Source: Gammaproteobacteria bacterium (GTDB lineage Bacteria > Pseudomonadota > Gammaproteobacteria > S144-34). Taken from it: DNA of 9,864 nucleotides. The notes under the pieces are model-generated. The model searched no databases. It was not told the origin of the DNA and saw nothing but the letters and a program-made list of their open reading frames with translations. Positions 5,261-9,864 of the stretch are shown here, in pieces. Position 1 is the stretch's first letter. Every line of letters starts with the position of its first letter. The DNA lies in assembly GCA_015487895.1 (NCBI GenBank), contig WFOW01000049.1, forward strand, positions 1-9,864. Reading direction: 5' to 3'. Position numbers and translations under genes: made by a program.

Positions 5261-5600
5261 CCGCGAGGCCGTGGGCCGGGCGGCACGGGCTTGGGCGGAA
5301 GAGGAGGCGCGCAGGCACCCCGAGCTCGTGCGTCTCGGCATCTTCGGATCCTGGGCCTCGGGAGACTGGGGCGTCGGCAGCGACCTCGACCTGGTCGCGG
5401 TCGTGCGCGCGTCGGACCGGCCCTTCCACGAGCGCGCCCGGGACTGGGCCTACGAGAAGCTCCCGGTGCCGGCGGACCTCCTCGTCTACACCGAGGCCGA
5501 GTGGGAGCGGCTGATGGCCGAGGATTCGCGCTTCGCGCGCATGCTGCGCGAGCGCACGCGCTGGATCTGGCCGCAGCGCCCGGACGGGGAGGCGGGGTGA
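5244..5600 (+). CDS. MNT nucleotidyltransferase (putative MntA-type antitoxin)
   Basis: This minimal nucleotidyltransferase carries the polymerase-beta-like motif [16 protein letters not shown]: with the GTG start used here, G35-S36, ten residues, then D47 and D49, which fits GSX10DXD exactly. The third acidic residue is D78 in [12 protein letters not shown]. MntA antitoxins with this motif silence HEPN toxins by polyAMPylation, using ATP. I used GTG 5244, which gives the N-terminus MLEWPD and 118 residues. An in-frame TTG at 5232, four bases behind GGGAG (5223-5227), is the alternative and would enlarge the overlap with the HEPN gene. Its stop overlaps the GTG start of pyrF (GTGA), so the toxin-antitoxin pair is coupled to a pyrimidine gene. 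Confidence 0.87.
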   Translation: MLEWPDREAVGRAARAWAEEEARRHPELVRLGIFGSWASGDWGVGSDLDLVAVVRASDRPFHERARDWAYEKLPVPADLLVYTEAEWERLMAEDSRFARMLRERTRWIWPQRPDGEAG

Positions 5601-6322
5601 GCGGCGGACCGCGGCTCATCGTCGCGCTCGACCATCCCGACCGGGGCGCCGCCCTCGAGACGGCCGCGCGGCTCGACCCGGCGCGCTGTGCGGTCAAGGT
5701 GGGCAAGGAGCTGTTCACCGCCGCCGGGCCCGGCGTCGTCGAGACCCTGCAGGCGCGCGGCTTCCGGGTCTTCCTCGACCTCAAGTTCCACGACATCCCC
5801 AACACGGTGGCGGGAGCCTGCCGCGCCGCGGCGGCGCTCGGCGTGTGGATGCTCAACGTCCACGCCCTCGGCGGACGGCGCATGATGGAGGCCGCACGCG
5901 AGGCGGTGGACGGGGCCGCGGAGCCGCCCGTGCTCCTCGCGGTGACCGTGCTCACCAGCATGGGGAAGGAGGACCTTGCGGAAGTGGGCATCGAGGGCCC
6001 GCCGGAGGCGGCCGTGCTGCGGCTCGCGCGGCTCGCGCACGCGAGCGGCATGGACGGGGTGGTGTGCTCGCCGCGGGAGCTCCGGCCGCTGCGCGCGGAG
6101 CTCGGGCCGGGCTTCCGCCTGGTGACGCCCGGGGTGCGGCCGGCGGGCGCGGCCGCCGGCGACCAGCGCCGGACCGCCACGCCCGCGGAGGCCGTCGCCG
6201 CCGGCGCCGACCACCTGGTGATCGGCCGCCCCGTGACCCAGGCGGACGACCCTGTAGGCGTTTTGCTGACAATCGAATCGGAAATCGGCCGATTGACGCC
6301 CCCACGGGCGGGCCTACCATAG
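5597..6322 (+). CDS. pyrF: Orotidine 5'-phosphate decarboxylase
   Basis: The cytoplasmic enzyme converts OMP to UMP, the last step of de novo pyrimidine synthesis. The 241-residue sequence is a class I OMP decarboxylase: LIVALDHPD near the N-terminus, [18 protein letters not shown] with the substrate-binding Lys, catalytic [11 protein letters not shown] with D61, K63 and D66 in order, then [15 protein letters not shown], and the phosphate-binding [11 protein letters not shown] near the C-terminus. The start is GTG 5597, overlapping the MNT stop by four bases, because this places [12 protein letters not shown] as in homologues; longer upstream extension of the frame runs through the MNT gene. 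GGGGAGG lies at 5586-5592. The last codons overlap the next gene's promoter. Confidence 0.95.
   Translation: MSGGPRLIVALDHPDRGAALETAARLDPARCAVKVGKELFTAAGPGVVETLQARGFRVFLDLKFHDIPNTVAGACRAAAALGVWMLNVHALGGRRMMEAAREAVDGAAEPPVLLAVTVLTSMGKEDLAEVGIEGPPEAAVLRLARLAHASGMDGVVCSPRELRPLRAELGPGFRLVTPGVRPAGAAAGDQRRTATPAEAVAAGADHLVIGRPVTQADDPVGVLLTIESEIGRLTPPRAGLP
6293..6320 (+). promoter_or_regulatory. Promoter of the ComEA-like gene, inside the 3' end of pyrF
   Basis: TTGACG (6293-6298), a 16-base spacer and TACCAT (6315-6320) form a plausible sigma-70 promoter lying in the last codons of pyrF. Just upstream, 6270-6294 carries three closely spaced AATCGG-like units ending in the palindrome AATCGGCCGATT (6283-6294), a possible operator touching the -35. 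Confidence 0.5.
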
Positions 6323-6384
6323 GGGCGTCGCGCGGGCCCGGACCCGCCGGCAGCGGAGCAGTGTGACACAGGGAGGAGACCGGG

Positions 6385-6702
6385 ATGTCGAGGCGTGTCA
6401 GGATATGTGGGCGGGTGCTCGGGCTGGTGCTCGGGTGCGTGCTGGGGGCGGGCGCCTGGGCGGCGGCGCCGGAGCGGGTGGACATCAACACCGCCGACGC
6501 CGCCACCCTGGCGCGGGTGCTCGAGGGTGTGGGGCCGGCGAAGGCGGCGGCCATCGTCGAGCACCGGCGCCGCCACGGGCCCTTCCGCCGCGCCGAGGAC
6601 CTGGCGCGGGTGAAGGGCATAGGCCCCCGCACGGTCGAGCGCAACCGCGGGCGCATCGTGGTGGGCGCCCGCGGGGGCGACGGCACGAAGGGCGACCGAT
6701 AG
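6385..6702 (+). CDS. Secreted helix-hairpin-helix protein, ComEA family
   Basis: The 105-residue protein has a signal peptide: basic MSRRVRICGR, a hydrophobic core to about residue 23, and AWA before a likely cut after A26. The mature part is the ComEA-type double helix-hairpin-helix: VDINTADAATLARVLEGVGPAKAAAIVEHR (32-61) and GPFRRAEDLARVKGIGPRTVERNR (65-88), each with a GVGP or GIGP hairpin. ComEA relatives bind DNA without sequence preference in the periplasm during uptake by natural transformation; many small ComEA-like proteins in gammaproteobacteria are untested. GGGAGGA lies seven bases before the ATG. No other competence gene is in view. A short Gly-rich, charged tail ends the protein. 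Confidence 0.88.
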   Translation: MSRRVRICGRVLGLVLGCVLGAGAWAAAPERVDINTADAATLARVLEGVGPAKAAAIVEHRRRHGPFRRAEDLARVKGIGPRTVERNRGRIVVGARGGDGTKGDR

Positions 6703-6735
6703 GGTTCCGGTGGGCGGCAGCGGCCCGCAGCGGAA

Positions 6736-7005
6736 GAGGCGGGAGGCGAGCATCGGGAGACGAGGGTTGGTGCGCGCTCCGCGCGCGGCCATGGGTCGGG
6801 GGGCCTGTTCCCGTCTCCCGTCACCCGTCTCCCGCCGCTCCCACGAATGTGGAGCGGCTTTCAGCCGCAGCCGCCTGCGGCGGCGGAGACGAGAGACGAG
6901 GATCGGGAGGCGAGAGGTGGAGCGCCCTTCGGGCGCGGTCTTTTGATCTTTCCCGTCTCCCGCAACCCGTCTCCCGTGCACTATACAAGCGGCTTCCAGC
7001 CGCGG
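6736..7005. repeat. Composite intergenic repeat, copy C (two tandem units)
   Basis: The 331-base gap before cysC consists mainly of two tandem copies of one design. Unit C1 has a purine block with CGGGAGACGAGG (6736-6766), a GCGCGC-rich hairpin (6772-6788), heptamers GTCTCCC, GTCACCC, GTCTCCC (6813-6833) and REP core GCGGCT-TTC-AGCCGC (6854-6868). Unit C2 has a purine block with CGAGAGACGAGG (6883-6918), hairpin GCGCCC-TTC-GGGCGC (6922-6936) followed by a T-rich stretch that may terminate weakly, heptamers GTCTCCC, GCAACCC, GTCTCCC (6955-6975) and REP core GCGGCT-TCC-AGCCGC (6989-7003). No gene is visible here. Confidence 0.78.
6982..6987 (+). promoter_or_regulatory. Possible -10 element of cysC inside the repeat
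   Basis: TATACA lies between the last heptamer and the REP core of unit C2, 47 bases before the cysC ATG. No good -35 is seen, as the expected position is within the C-rich heptamers. If used, the cysC-rfaH transcript would begin inside the REP palindrome. Confidence 0.35.
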
Positions 7006-7033
7006 CCTTGCACCCGCGGAACGGGAGGAACGG

Positions 7034-7684
7034 ATGAGCGACGGGCGCAGCAGCAACGTGGTCTGGCACGAGGGCACGGTGAACCGCGCCCGGCGCGAGG
7101 CCCTCAACGGCCACCACAGCGTGTGCCTGTGGTTCACGGGCCTGTCGGGCGCGGGCAAGTCCACGGTGGCGCATGCCGTCGAGGAGCGGCTGCACGGGTT
7201 GGGCTGCCGCACCTATGTCTTCGACGGCGACAACGTGCGCCACGGCCTGTGCGGCGATCTCGGCTTCTCGCGCGAGGACCGCGCGGAGAACCTGCGCCGC
7301 ATCGCCGAGATGGTCAAGCTCTTTCTCGACGCCGGCGTCATCGCGCTGACCGCCTTCATCTCGCCCTTCCGCGCCGACCGCGAGCGCGTGCGCAAGATCG
7401 TGGGGCCGGACGACTTCATCGAGATCTACTGCCGCTGCCCGCTGGAGGTGTGCGAGCGGCGCGACGTCAAGGGGCTCTACGCGCGTGCGCGCCGCGGCGA
7501 GATCCCGGAGTTCACGGGCATCTCCTCGCCCTACGAGCCGCCGGAATCGCCGGACCTGATCCTCGACACCGCCGAGCAACCGCTGGAGGAGTGCGTGGAG
7601 GCCGTGCTGGGAGTGCTCGAGGCGCGCGGCGTCGTCGCCCGCGCGCGTCCGCGCATCGTGCGCACGCGGGGGGCGGGCGCCTGA
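7034..7684 (+). CDS. cysC: Adenylyl-sulfate (APS) kinase
   Basis: The enzyme phosphorylates APS to PAPS using ATP. The 216-residue sequence has the Walker A loop GLSGAGKST (36-44), [15 protein letters not shown] (65-79), [10 protein letters not shown], the active-site segment FISPFRADR with S110 (the position that is phosphorylated in the E. coli enzyme), and the lid [25 protein letters not shown] (146-170). All diagnostic motifs are intact. The last 15 or so residues are a basic extension. GGGAGGA precedes the ATG. No ATP sulfurylase gene is adjacent, so APS must come from elsewhere. The stop overlaps the next ATG by one base, coupling it to an RfaH-type regulator and pointing to PAPS use in a polysaccharide pathway as well as, or instead of, cysteine synthesis. 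Confidence 0.95.
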   Translation: MSDGRSSNVVWHEGTVNRARREALNGHHSVCLWFTGLSGAGKSTVAHAVEERLHGLGCRTYVFDGDNVRHGLCGDLGFSREDRAENLRRIAEMVKLFLDAGVIALTAFISPFRADRERVRKIVGPDDFIEIYCRCPLEVCERRDVKGLYARARRGEIPEFTGISSPYEPPESPDLILDTAEQPLEECVEAVLGVLEARGVVARARPRIVRTRGAGA

Positions 7685-8196
7685 TGGACGCCATGGCACG
7701 TCATTGGTATCTCGTCTACAGCAAGCCGCGCCAGGAGCGCCTGGCGCTCGAGAACCTCGCGCGCCAGGGCTACGAGGCCTATCTCCCGCTCATGCGCCAC
7801 CGGCGCCGGCGCGGGCGGCGCTGGGTGCCCACCGTCGAGCCCATGTTCCCGCGCTATCTCTTCGTGCGCCTCGACCGCCTGCACGACAACTGGGCGCCGA
7901 TCCGCTCGACCATCGGCGTCGCGACCCTGGTGCGTTTCGGGCAGGAGCCCGCACGCGTCCCGGACGACCTGATCGGCCTGTTCCGCGCGCGCGAGGGCGA
8001 GGACGGCATCCAGCAGATCCCGCCGCCGGACTTCCGCCCCGGCGAGCGCGTGCGCATCGTCGACGGCCCCTTCGCGGGCTACGAGGCCATCTTCCAGGCG
8101 CGCACCGGGAAGGAGCGGGTCGAGATCCTGCTCCGCATCGCCGGCAACGCCACCCGCATCCAGATCGCCCCCGGCGCCCTCGAGCCCGTCGCCTGA
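7684..8196 (+). CDS. rfaH: RfaH-type transcription antiterminator (NusG paralogue)
   Basis: The 170-residue protein has a NusG N-terminal domain (about residues 7-100) beginning HWYLVYSKPRQERLALENL and containing VEPMFPRYLFVRL and STIGVATLVRFG, a linker, and a C-terminal KOW domain (about 118-168) with FRPGERVRIVDGPFAGYEAIF. Length and PMFPRYLF/VRFG motifs fit RfaH better than housekeeping NusG (about 180 residues, in secE-nusG). RfaH joins RNA polymerase at ops pauses and suppresses termination in long LPS, capsule or fimbrial operons. By eye, E. coli K10 and Q13 correspond to K14 and Q17, but R73 aligns with I77 and the HTT motif reads HDN, so specificity could differ. A perfect ops lies 1.6 kb downstream. 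ATG 7684 overlaps the cysC stop; ATG 7693 is an alternative start. No separate ribosome site is seen, suggesting coupling. Confidence 0.88.
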   Translation: MDAMARHWYLVYSKPRQERLALENLARQGYEAYLPLMRHRRRRGRRWVPTVEPMFPRYLFVRLDRLHDNWAPIRSTIGVATLVRFGQEPARVPDDLIGLFRAREGEDGIQQIPPPDFRPGERVRIVDGPFAGYEAIFQARTGKERVEILLRIAGNATRIQIAPGALEPVA

Positions 8197-8318
8197 GGCG
8201 GGTTCCGCGACCCTTCCCGGCAGCACCTACCCTTGGCGTCGTGATGATGGGCCGCCGGAGGCAGCTGGAGTTCTGCCGGGCGCTGCGCCAGAACGGTGCC
8301 AGCTGTTTTTATGGGGAC

Positions 8319-8357
8319 CCAGTATGGTTTACAAACGGATCCACTATGGAGTAACTT
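8319..8357 (+). promoter_or_regulatory. Promoter of the FitA/VapC-type pair with direct-repeat operator candidates
   Basis: TTTACA (8328-8333), an 18-base spacer and TAACTT (8352-8357) are a moderate promoter in AT-richer DNA. Two direct repeats of form CCANTATGGNNTA lie at 8319-8332 and 8341-8354, 22 bases apart (two helical turns), matching at 10 of 14 positions and overlapping both promoter hexamers. They suit a ribbon-helix-helix antitoxin that represses its own operon. The rest of the 8197-8392 gap holds nothing else I can support. Confidence 0.4.
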
Positions 8358-8392
8358 TTCTTCCATCTGCCAGAGCGAGGAAGTGAAGCACG

Positions 8393-8629
8393 GTGGCAAC
8401 AAACATTTCGATCAAGGGTGCCCCCGAAGACCTCGTGCGCCGTCTGAAGGCACGAGCCGCTCGTCATCATCGTTCGCTTCAGGGCGAGGTCCTCGCCATC
8501 CTTGAGGAAGCCGTGCGCGAGGATGAGGTGCTGGATCCGAAGGACGTTGCCAGACTGGTGCGGGAGATGGGGTTGAGCACGCCGGCGGAGTCGGCGGAAT
8601 GGATTCGCGAGGACCGTGACCGCCGCTAA
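8393..8629 (+). CDS. FitA-like ribbon-helix-helix antitoxin
   Basis: The 78-residue protein opens with a ribbon-helix-helix of the Arc/FitA type: the strand TNISIKG, then PEDLVRRLKARAARHHRSLQGEVLAILEEAV, which is a very common FitA signature (the R-H-x-R-S-L-x-G-E turn). The acidic C-terminal part, with LVREMGLSTPAESAEWIREDRDRR, would wrap and block the toxin. It would also bind its own promoter, where paired direct repeats are seen. The start is GTG 8393; GAGGA lies upstream at a long spacing. The gene overlaps the toxin gene by 14 bases. Codon use is less GC-extreme than in cysC or rfaH, in keeping with acquisition. Confidence 0.9.
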   Translation: MATNISIKGAPEDLVRRLKARAARHHRSLQGEVLAILEEAVREDEVLDPKDVARLVREMGLSTPAESAEWIREDRDRR

Positions 8630-9014
8630 GGTCGTCGACGCGTCCGCACTGGGTGCGCTGCTGTTCGGCGAGCCGGAAGGGGAGCGGATCGCGGACAGGC
8701 TCACCGGCGCACGGCTCTTCGCGCCGACGTTGTTGGGCTACGAGCTGGCGAGCATCTGCGTCAAGAAATCGCGGGCACATCCGGAGGCCGCAAGCGAGCT
8801 GCAGCGGGCGATGGGGTTGTTCGGCCGGCTGGGCGTCGAGCTGCTCGGTCTTCATCCGGGGCCCGTTGCGGACCTAGCGAGGGAGACAGGTCTCACGGCA
8901 TATGACGCGGCATACCTCCGGCTGAGCTTGGCGCTCGGTGCAGAGCTGATCACTTTGGACCGGCGGCTTGCGGCGATCGCGGCCCGGTATGGGAGCGGTG
9001 CAGCCGAGCTGTGA
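8616..9014 (+). CDS. VapC/FitB-type PIN-domain ribonuclease toxin
   Basis: The 132-residue PIN domain has the expected acidic set: D8 in KVVDASALGALLFGE, E43 in LGYELASICVKK, D97 in LTAYDAAYLRLSLALGAELITLD, and D115 in that last segment. These bind the metal ions for RNA cleavage; VapC toxins typically cut tRNA or rRNA and stop growth until neutralised by the partner antitoxin. All four residues are present, so the toxin looks active. The start is GTG 8616 within the antitoxin's last codons, with GAGGACC just ahead. The pair separates rfaH from the winged-helix gene and the ops site, so it probably inserted into a pre-existing polysaccharide control region. Confidence 0.92.
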   Translation: MTAAKVVDASALGALLFGEPEGERIADRLTGARLFAPTLLGYELASICVKKSRAHPEAASELQRAMGLFGRLGVELLGLHPGPVADLARETGLTAYDAAYLRLSLALGAELITLDRRLAAIAARYGSGAAEL

Positions 9015-9075
9015 AAGCAGGGGGTGGCGAGCCCACGGGCGTTACGTGGGGATGCTCTGGGATTGCTCCTTGAGC

Positions 9076-9081
9076 TATATT
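9076..9081 (+). promoter_or_regulatory. -10 element implying a leaderless or nearly leaderless message
   Basis: TATATT at 9076-9081 places the transcription start near 9088, three bases before the ATG at 9091. No purine-rich ribosome site lies between. The -35 is weak (TGCTCT, 9053-9058). A 6-bp hairpin CCCACG/CGTGGG at 9032-9050 just upstream could be an operator. Confidence 0.5.
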
Positions 9082-9090
9082 GTTCAGCCC

Positions 9091-9726
9091 ATGAACGGTG
9101 AGAGCCGCGACGAGCGGCTGACGCTCGCCCTGCTCGAGGCCGTGGCCGAGGAGGGCGGCGTGGCCGGCCAGCGCCGGCTGGCGCGGCGCATGGGCGTGGC
9201 GCTCGGCCTTGCCAACGCCTACGTGCGGCGCTGCGCGCGCAAGGGCTGGATCAAGGTCCGCCAGGCGCCCGCCAACCGGTACCTCTACTATCTCACCCCC
9301 GAGGGCTTCGCCGAGAAATCGCGCCTCGCCGCCCGCTACCTGCGCCATTCGCTGGCCTTCTACCGGGAGGCATCGGCGGCCTGGGCCGCCGTGTGGCGCC
9401 GGTGCGAGCGCGAGGGCTGGCGGCGGGCGCTGCTCGTCGGGGCGGGCGAGCTCGCCGAGATCGCGGCGGTGCGGGCGGCGGACCACGCGGTGACGCTGGT
9501 CGGTGCCTTGGACCCGGGCGCGCGCCGCAGGCAGCTCCTCGGGCGCCCGTTGTGGCGGCGGCTGGCCGACTGCGCGCCGCATGACGTGCGGGTGCTGACC
9601 GAGGTGGACGGCGGGGGCGCGCTCGCCGAGGGCCTCGGGGCGGGTGACGATCCGGTGCCGGTCCTGGCGCCCGCCCTGCTGGCGGGCGCGCTGCCTCCCG
9701 GCACGCGGGCGCTCGTCGTACACTGA
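9091..9726 (+). CDS. Winged-helix protein with Rossmann-like C-terminal half, polysaccharide-locus type
   Basis: I read a 211-residue protein in two parts. Residues 8-70 form a MarR-like winged helix: RLTLALLEAV, GGVAGQRRLARRMGVALGLANAYVRRCARKGWIKVR, then the wing NRYLYYLTPEGFAEKSRL, which is close to the EPS-associated regulators that read YLLTPEGI-EKS. A helical linker spans 75-110. Residues 112-185 look like a nucleotide-binding fold: RALLVGAGELAEIAAVRAA with a G-x-G-x-x-A turn, then VTLVGALDPGARRRQLLGRPL, similar to the N-terminal part of PglD/NeuD-type sugar acetyltransferases. It may be a regulator that senses a nucleotide or sugar-nucleotide. The ATG at 9091 has no ribosome site; the in-frame upstream sequence from 8968 overlaps vapC and is unlikely. 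An ops element follows 48 bases after its stop. Confidence 0.75.
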   Translation: MNGESRDERLTLALLEAVAEEGGVAGQRRLARRMGVALGLANAYVRRCARKGWIKVRQAPANRYLYYLTPEGFAEKSRLAARYLRHSLAFYREASAAWAAVWRRCEREGWRRALLVGAGELAEIAAVRAADHAVTLVGALDPGARRRQLLGRPLWRRLADCAPHDVRVLTEVDGGGALAEGLGAGDDPVPVLAPALLAGALPPGTRALVVH

Positions 9727-9746
9727 GCCGCCGCCCCGGCGGCGGC
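9727..9746 (+). other. GC-rich stem-loop after the winged-helix gene
   Basis: GCCGCCG (9727-9733) pairs with CGGCGGC (9737-9743), and a shifted 9-bp register is also possible. There is no T-run, so it is a weak terminator at best. It may simply be a pause or leader structure ahead of the ops site. Confidence 0.4.
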
Positions 9747-9774
9747 CCTTCGCCATGCGGCGCGTGCGCTGCAG

Positions 9775-9786
9775 GGCGGTAGCGTG
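9775..9786 (+). promoter_or_regulatory. ops element (RfaH recruitment site)
   Basis: GGCGGTAGCGTG matches the E. coli ops sequence at all 12 positions. It is flanked by GGGC (9774-9777) and GCCC (9786-9789), which can close a small hairpin in the non-template strand, a feature needed for RfaH loading in E. coli. It sits in noncoding DNA after the winged-helix gene and on the same strand as rfaH. 9787-9864 shows no gene, so it should be the untranslated leader of an operon to the right. No promoter is obvious between 9727 and 9774; transcription may come through the winged-helix gene. Confidence 0.85.
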
Positions 9787-9864
9787 CCCGAACGCCGTCC
9801 GGGCGGACCCGCCGGCCGCGTGCGAGCGGCTCGGTTCCGGCACGCAGGTCTGGTGGTTCGGCTC

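Noticed and set aside
5215..7212. Long minus-strand frame (665 codons) opposite the MNT gene, pyrF, the ComEA-like gene and the start of cysC
   Set aside because: Same reason: it mirrors well-supported plus-strand genes and shows Arg/Pro/Ser-rich shadow composition.
7684..8196. Housekeeping nusG
   Set aside because: It lacks the secE/rplK neighbours, is shorter than typical NusG, has RfaH-like motifs, and lies near an exact ops site.
8241..8354. Short plus-strand frame reading MMGRRRQLEFCRALRQNG
   Set aside because: It has no ribosome site and no family I recognise, and it runs through the toxin-antitoxin promoter. It may be a gene remnant but cannot be supported.
9736..9786. Full 39-base JUMPstart sequence
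   Set aside because: Only the ops core and the GCAGGG just ahead of it fit. The upstream JUMPstart portion known from enterics is not recognisable.

Overview
The window comes from a high-GC gammaproteobacterium, probably a sulfur oxidiser. The gammaproteobacterial signs are a YqiB-type DUF1249 gene, an IscR whose ligand positions match E. coli, the lapA-lapB-pyrF neighbourhood, and an RfaH-type regulator with a perfect E. coli-type ops element. The sulfur link rests on one small lipoprotein that resembles SoxXA-binding proteins. All genes I can support are on the + strand. The long minus-strand reading frames are shadows of GC-rich coding sequence.

Layout. 1-339 is the 3' part of a DUF1249 gene. 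340-693 holds a heptamer/REP composite repeat and a promoter overlapped by an IscR-type operator. iscR follows at 694-1173, then a strong promoter and a terminator hairpin that overlap each other. Class I fructose-1,6-bisphosphatase is at 1287-2342. 2343-2696 holds a small palindrome-rich element that looks MITE-like and includes two hairpins showing CsrA-type GGA hexaloops. A SoxXA-binding-protein-like lipoprotein is at 2697-3050, with a terminator. A second composite repeat precedes lapA-lapB (3382-4840), the LpxC/LPS control pair. A HEPN/MNT toxin-antitoxin pair (4880-5600) is wedged between lapB and pyrF (5597-6322). A secreted ComEA-type helix-hairpin-helix protein follows (6385-6702). 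A third, doubled composite repeat fills 6703-7033.

The last third looks like the control head of a surface-polysaccharide locus. cysC (APS kinase) overlaps by one base a gene for an RfaH/NusG-family antiterminator (7684-8196). A FitA/VapC-type toxin-antitoxin pair follows (8393-9014). Then comes a winged-helix protein with a Rossmann-like C-terminal half (9091-9726), probably read from a leaderless message. At 9775-9786, about 50 bases past that gene, is GGCGGTAGCGTG, the exact ops sequence that recruits E. coli RfaH. The regulator and its recruitment site are therefore about 1.6 kb apart, and the presumed target operon starts at or beyond the right edge.

The strongest points are the RfaH-ops pair, the two toxin-antitoxin insertions into otherwise housekeeping contexts, the heptamer-phased composite repeats in three of the long intergenic gaps, and the GGA-loop hairpins behind fbp.
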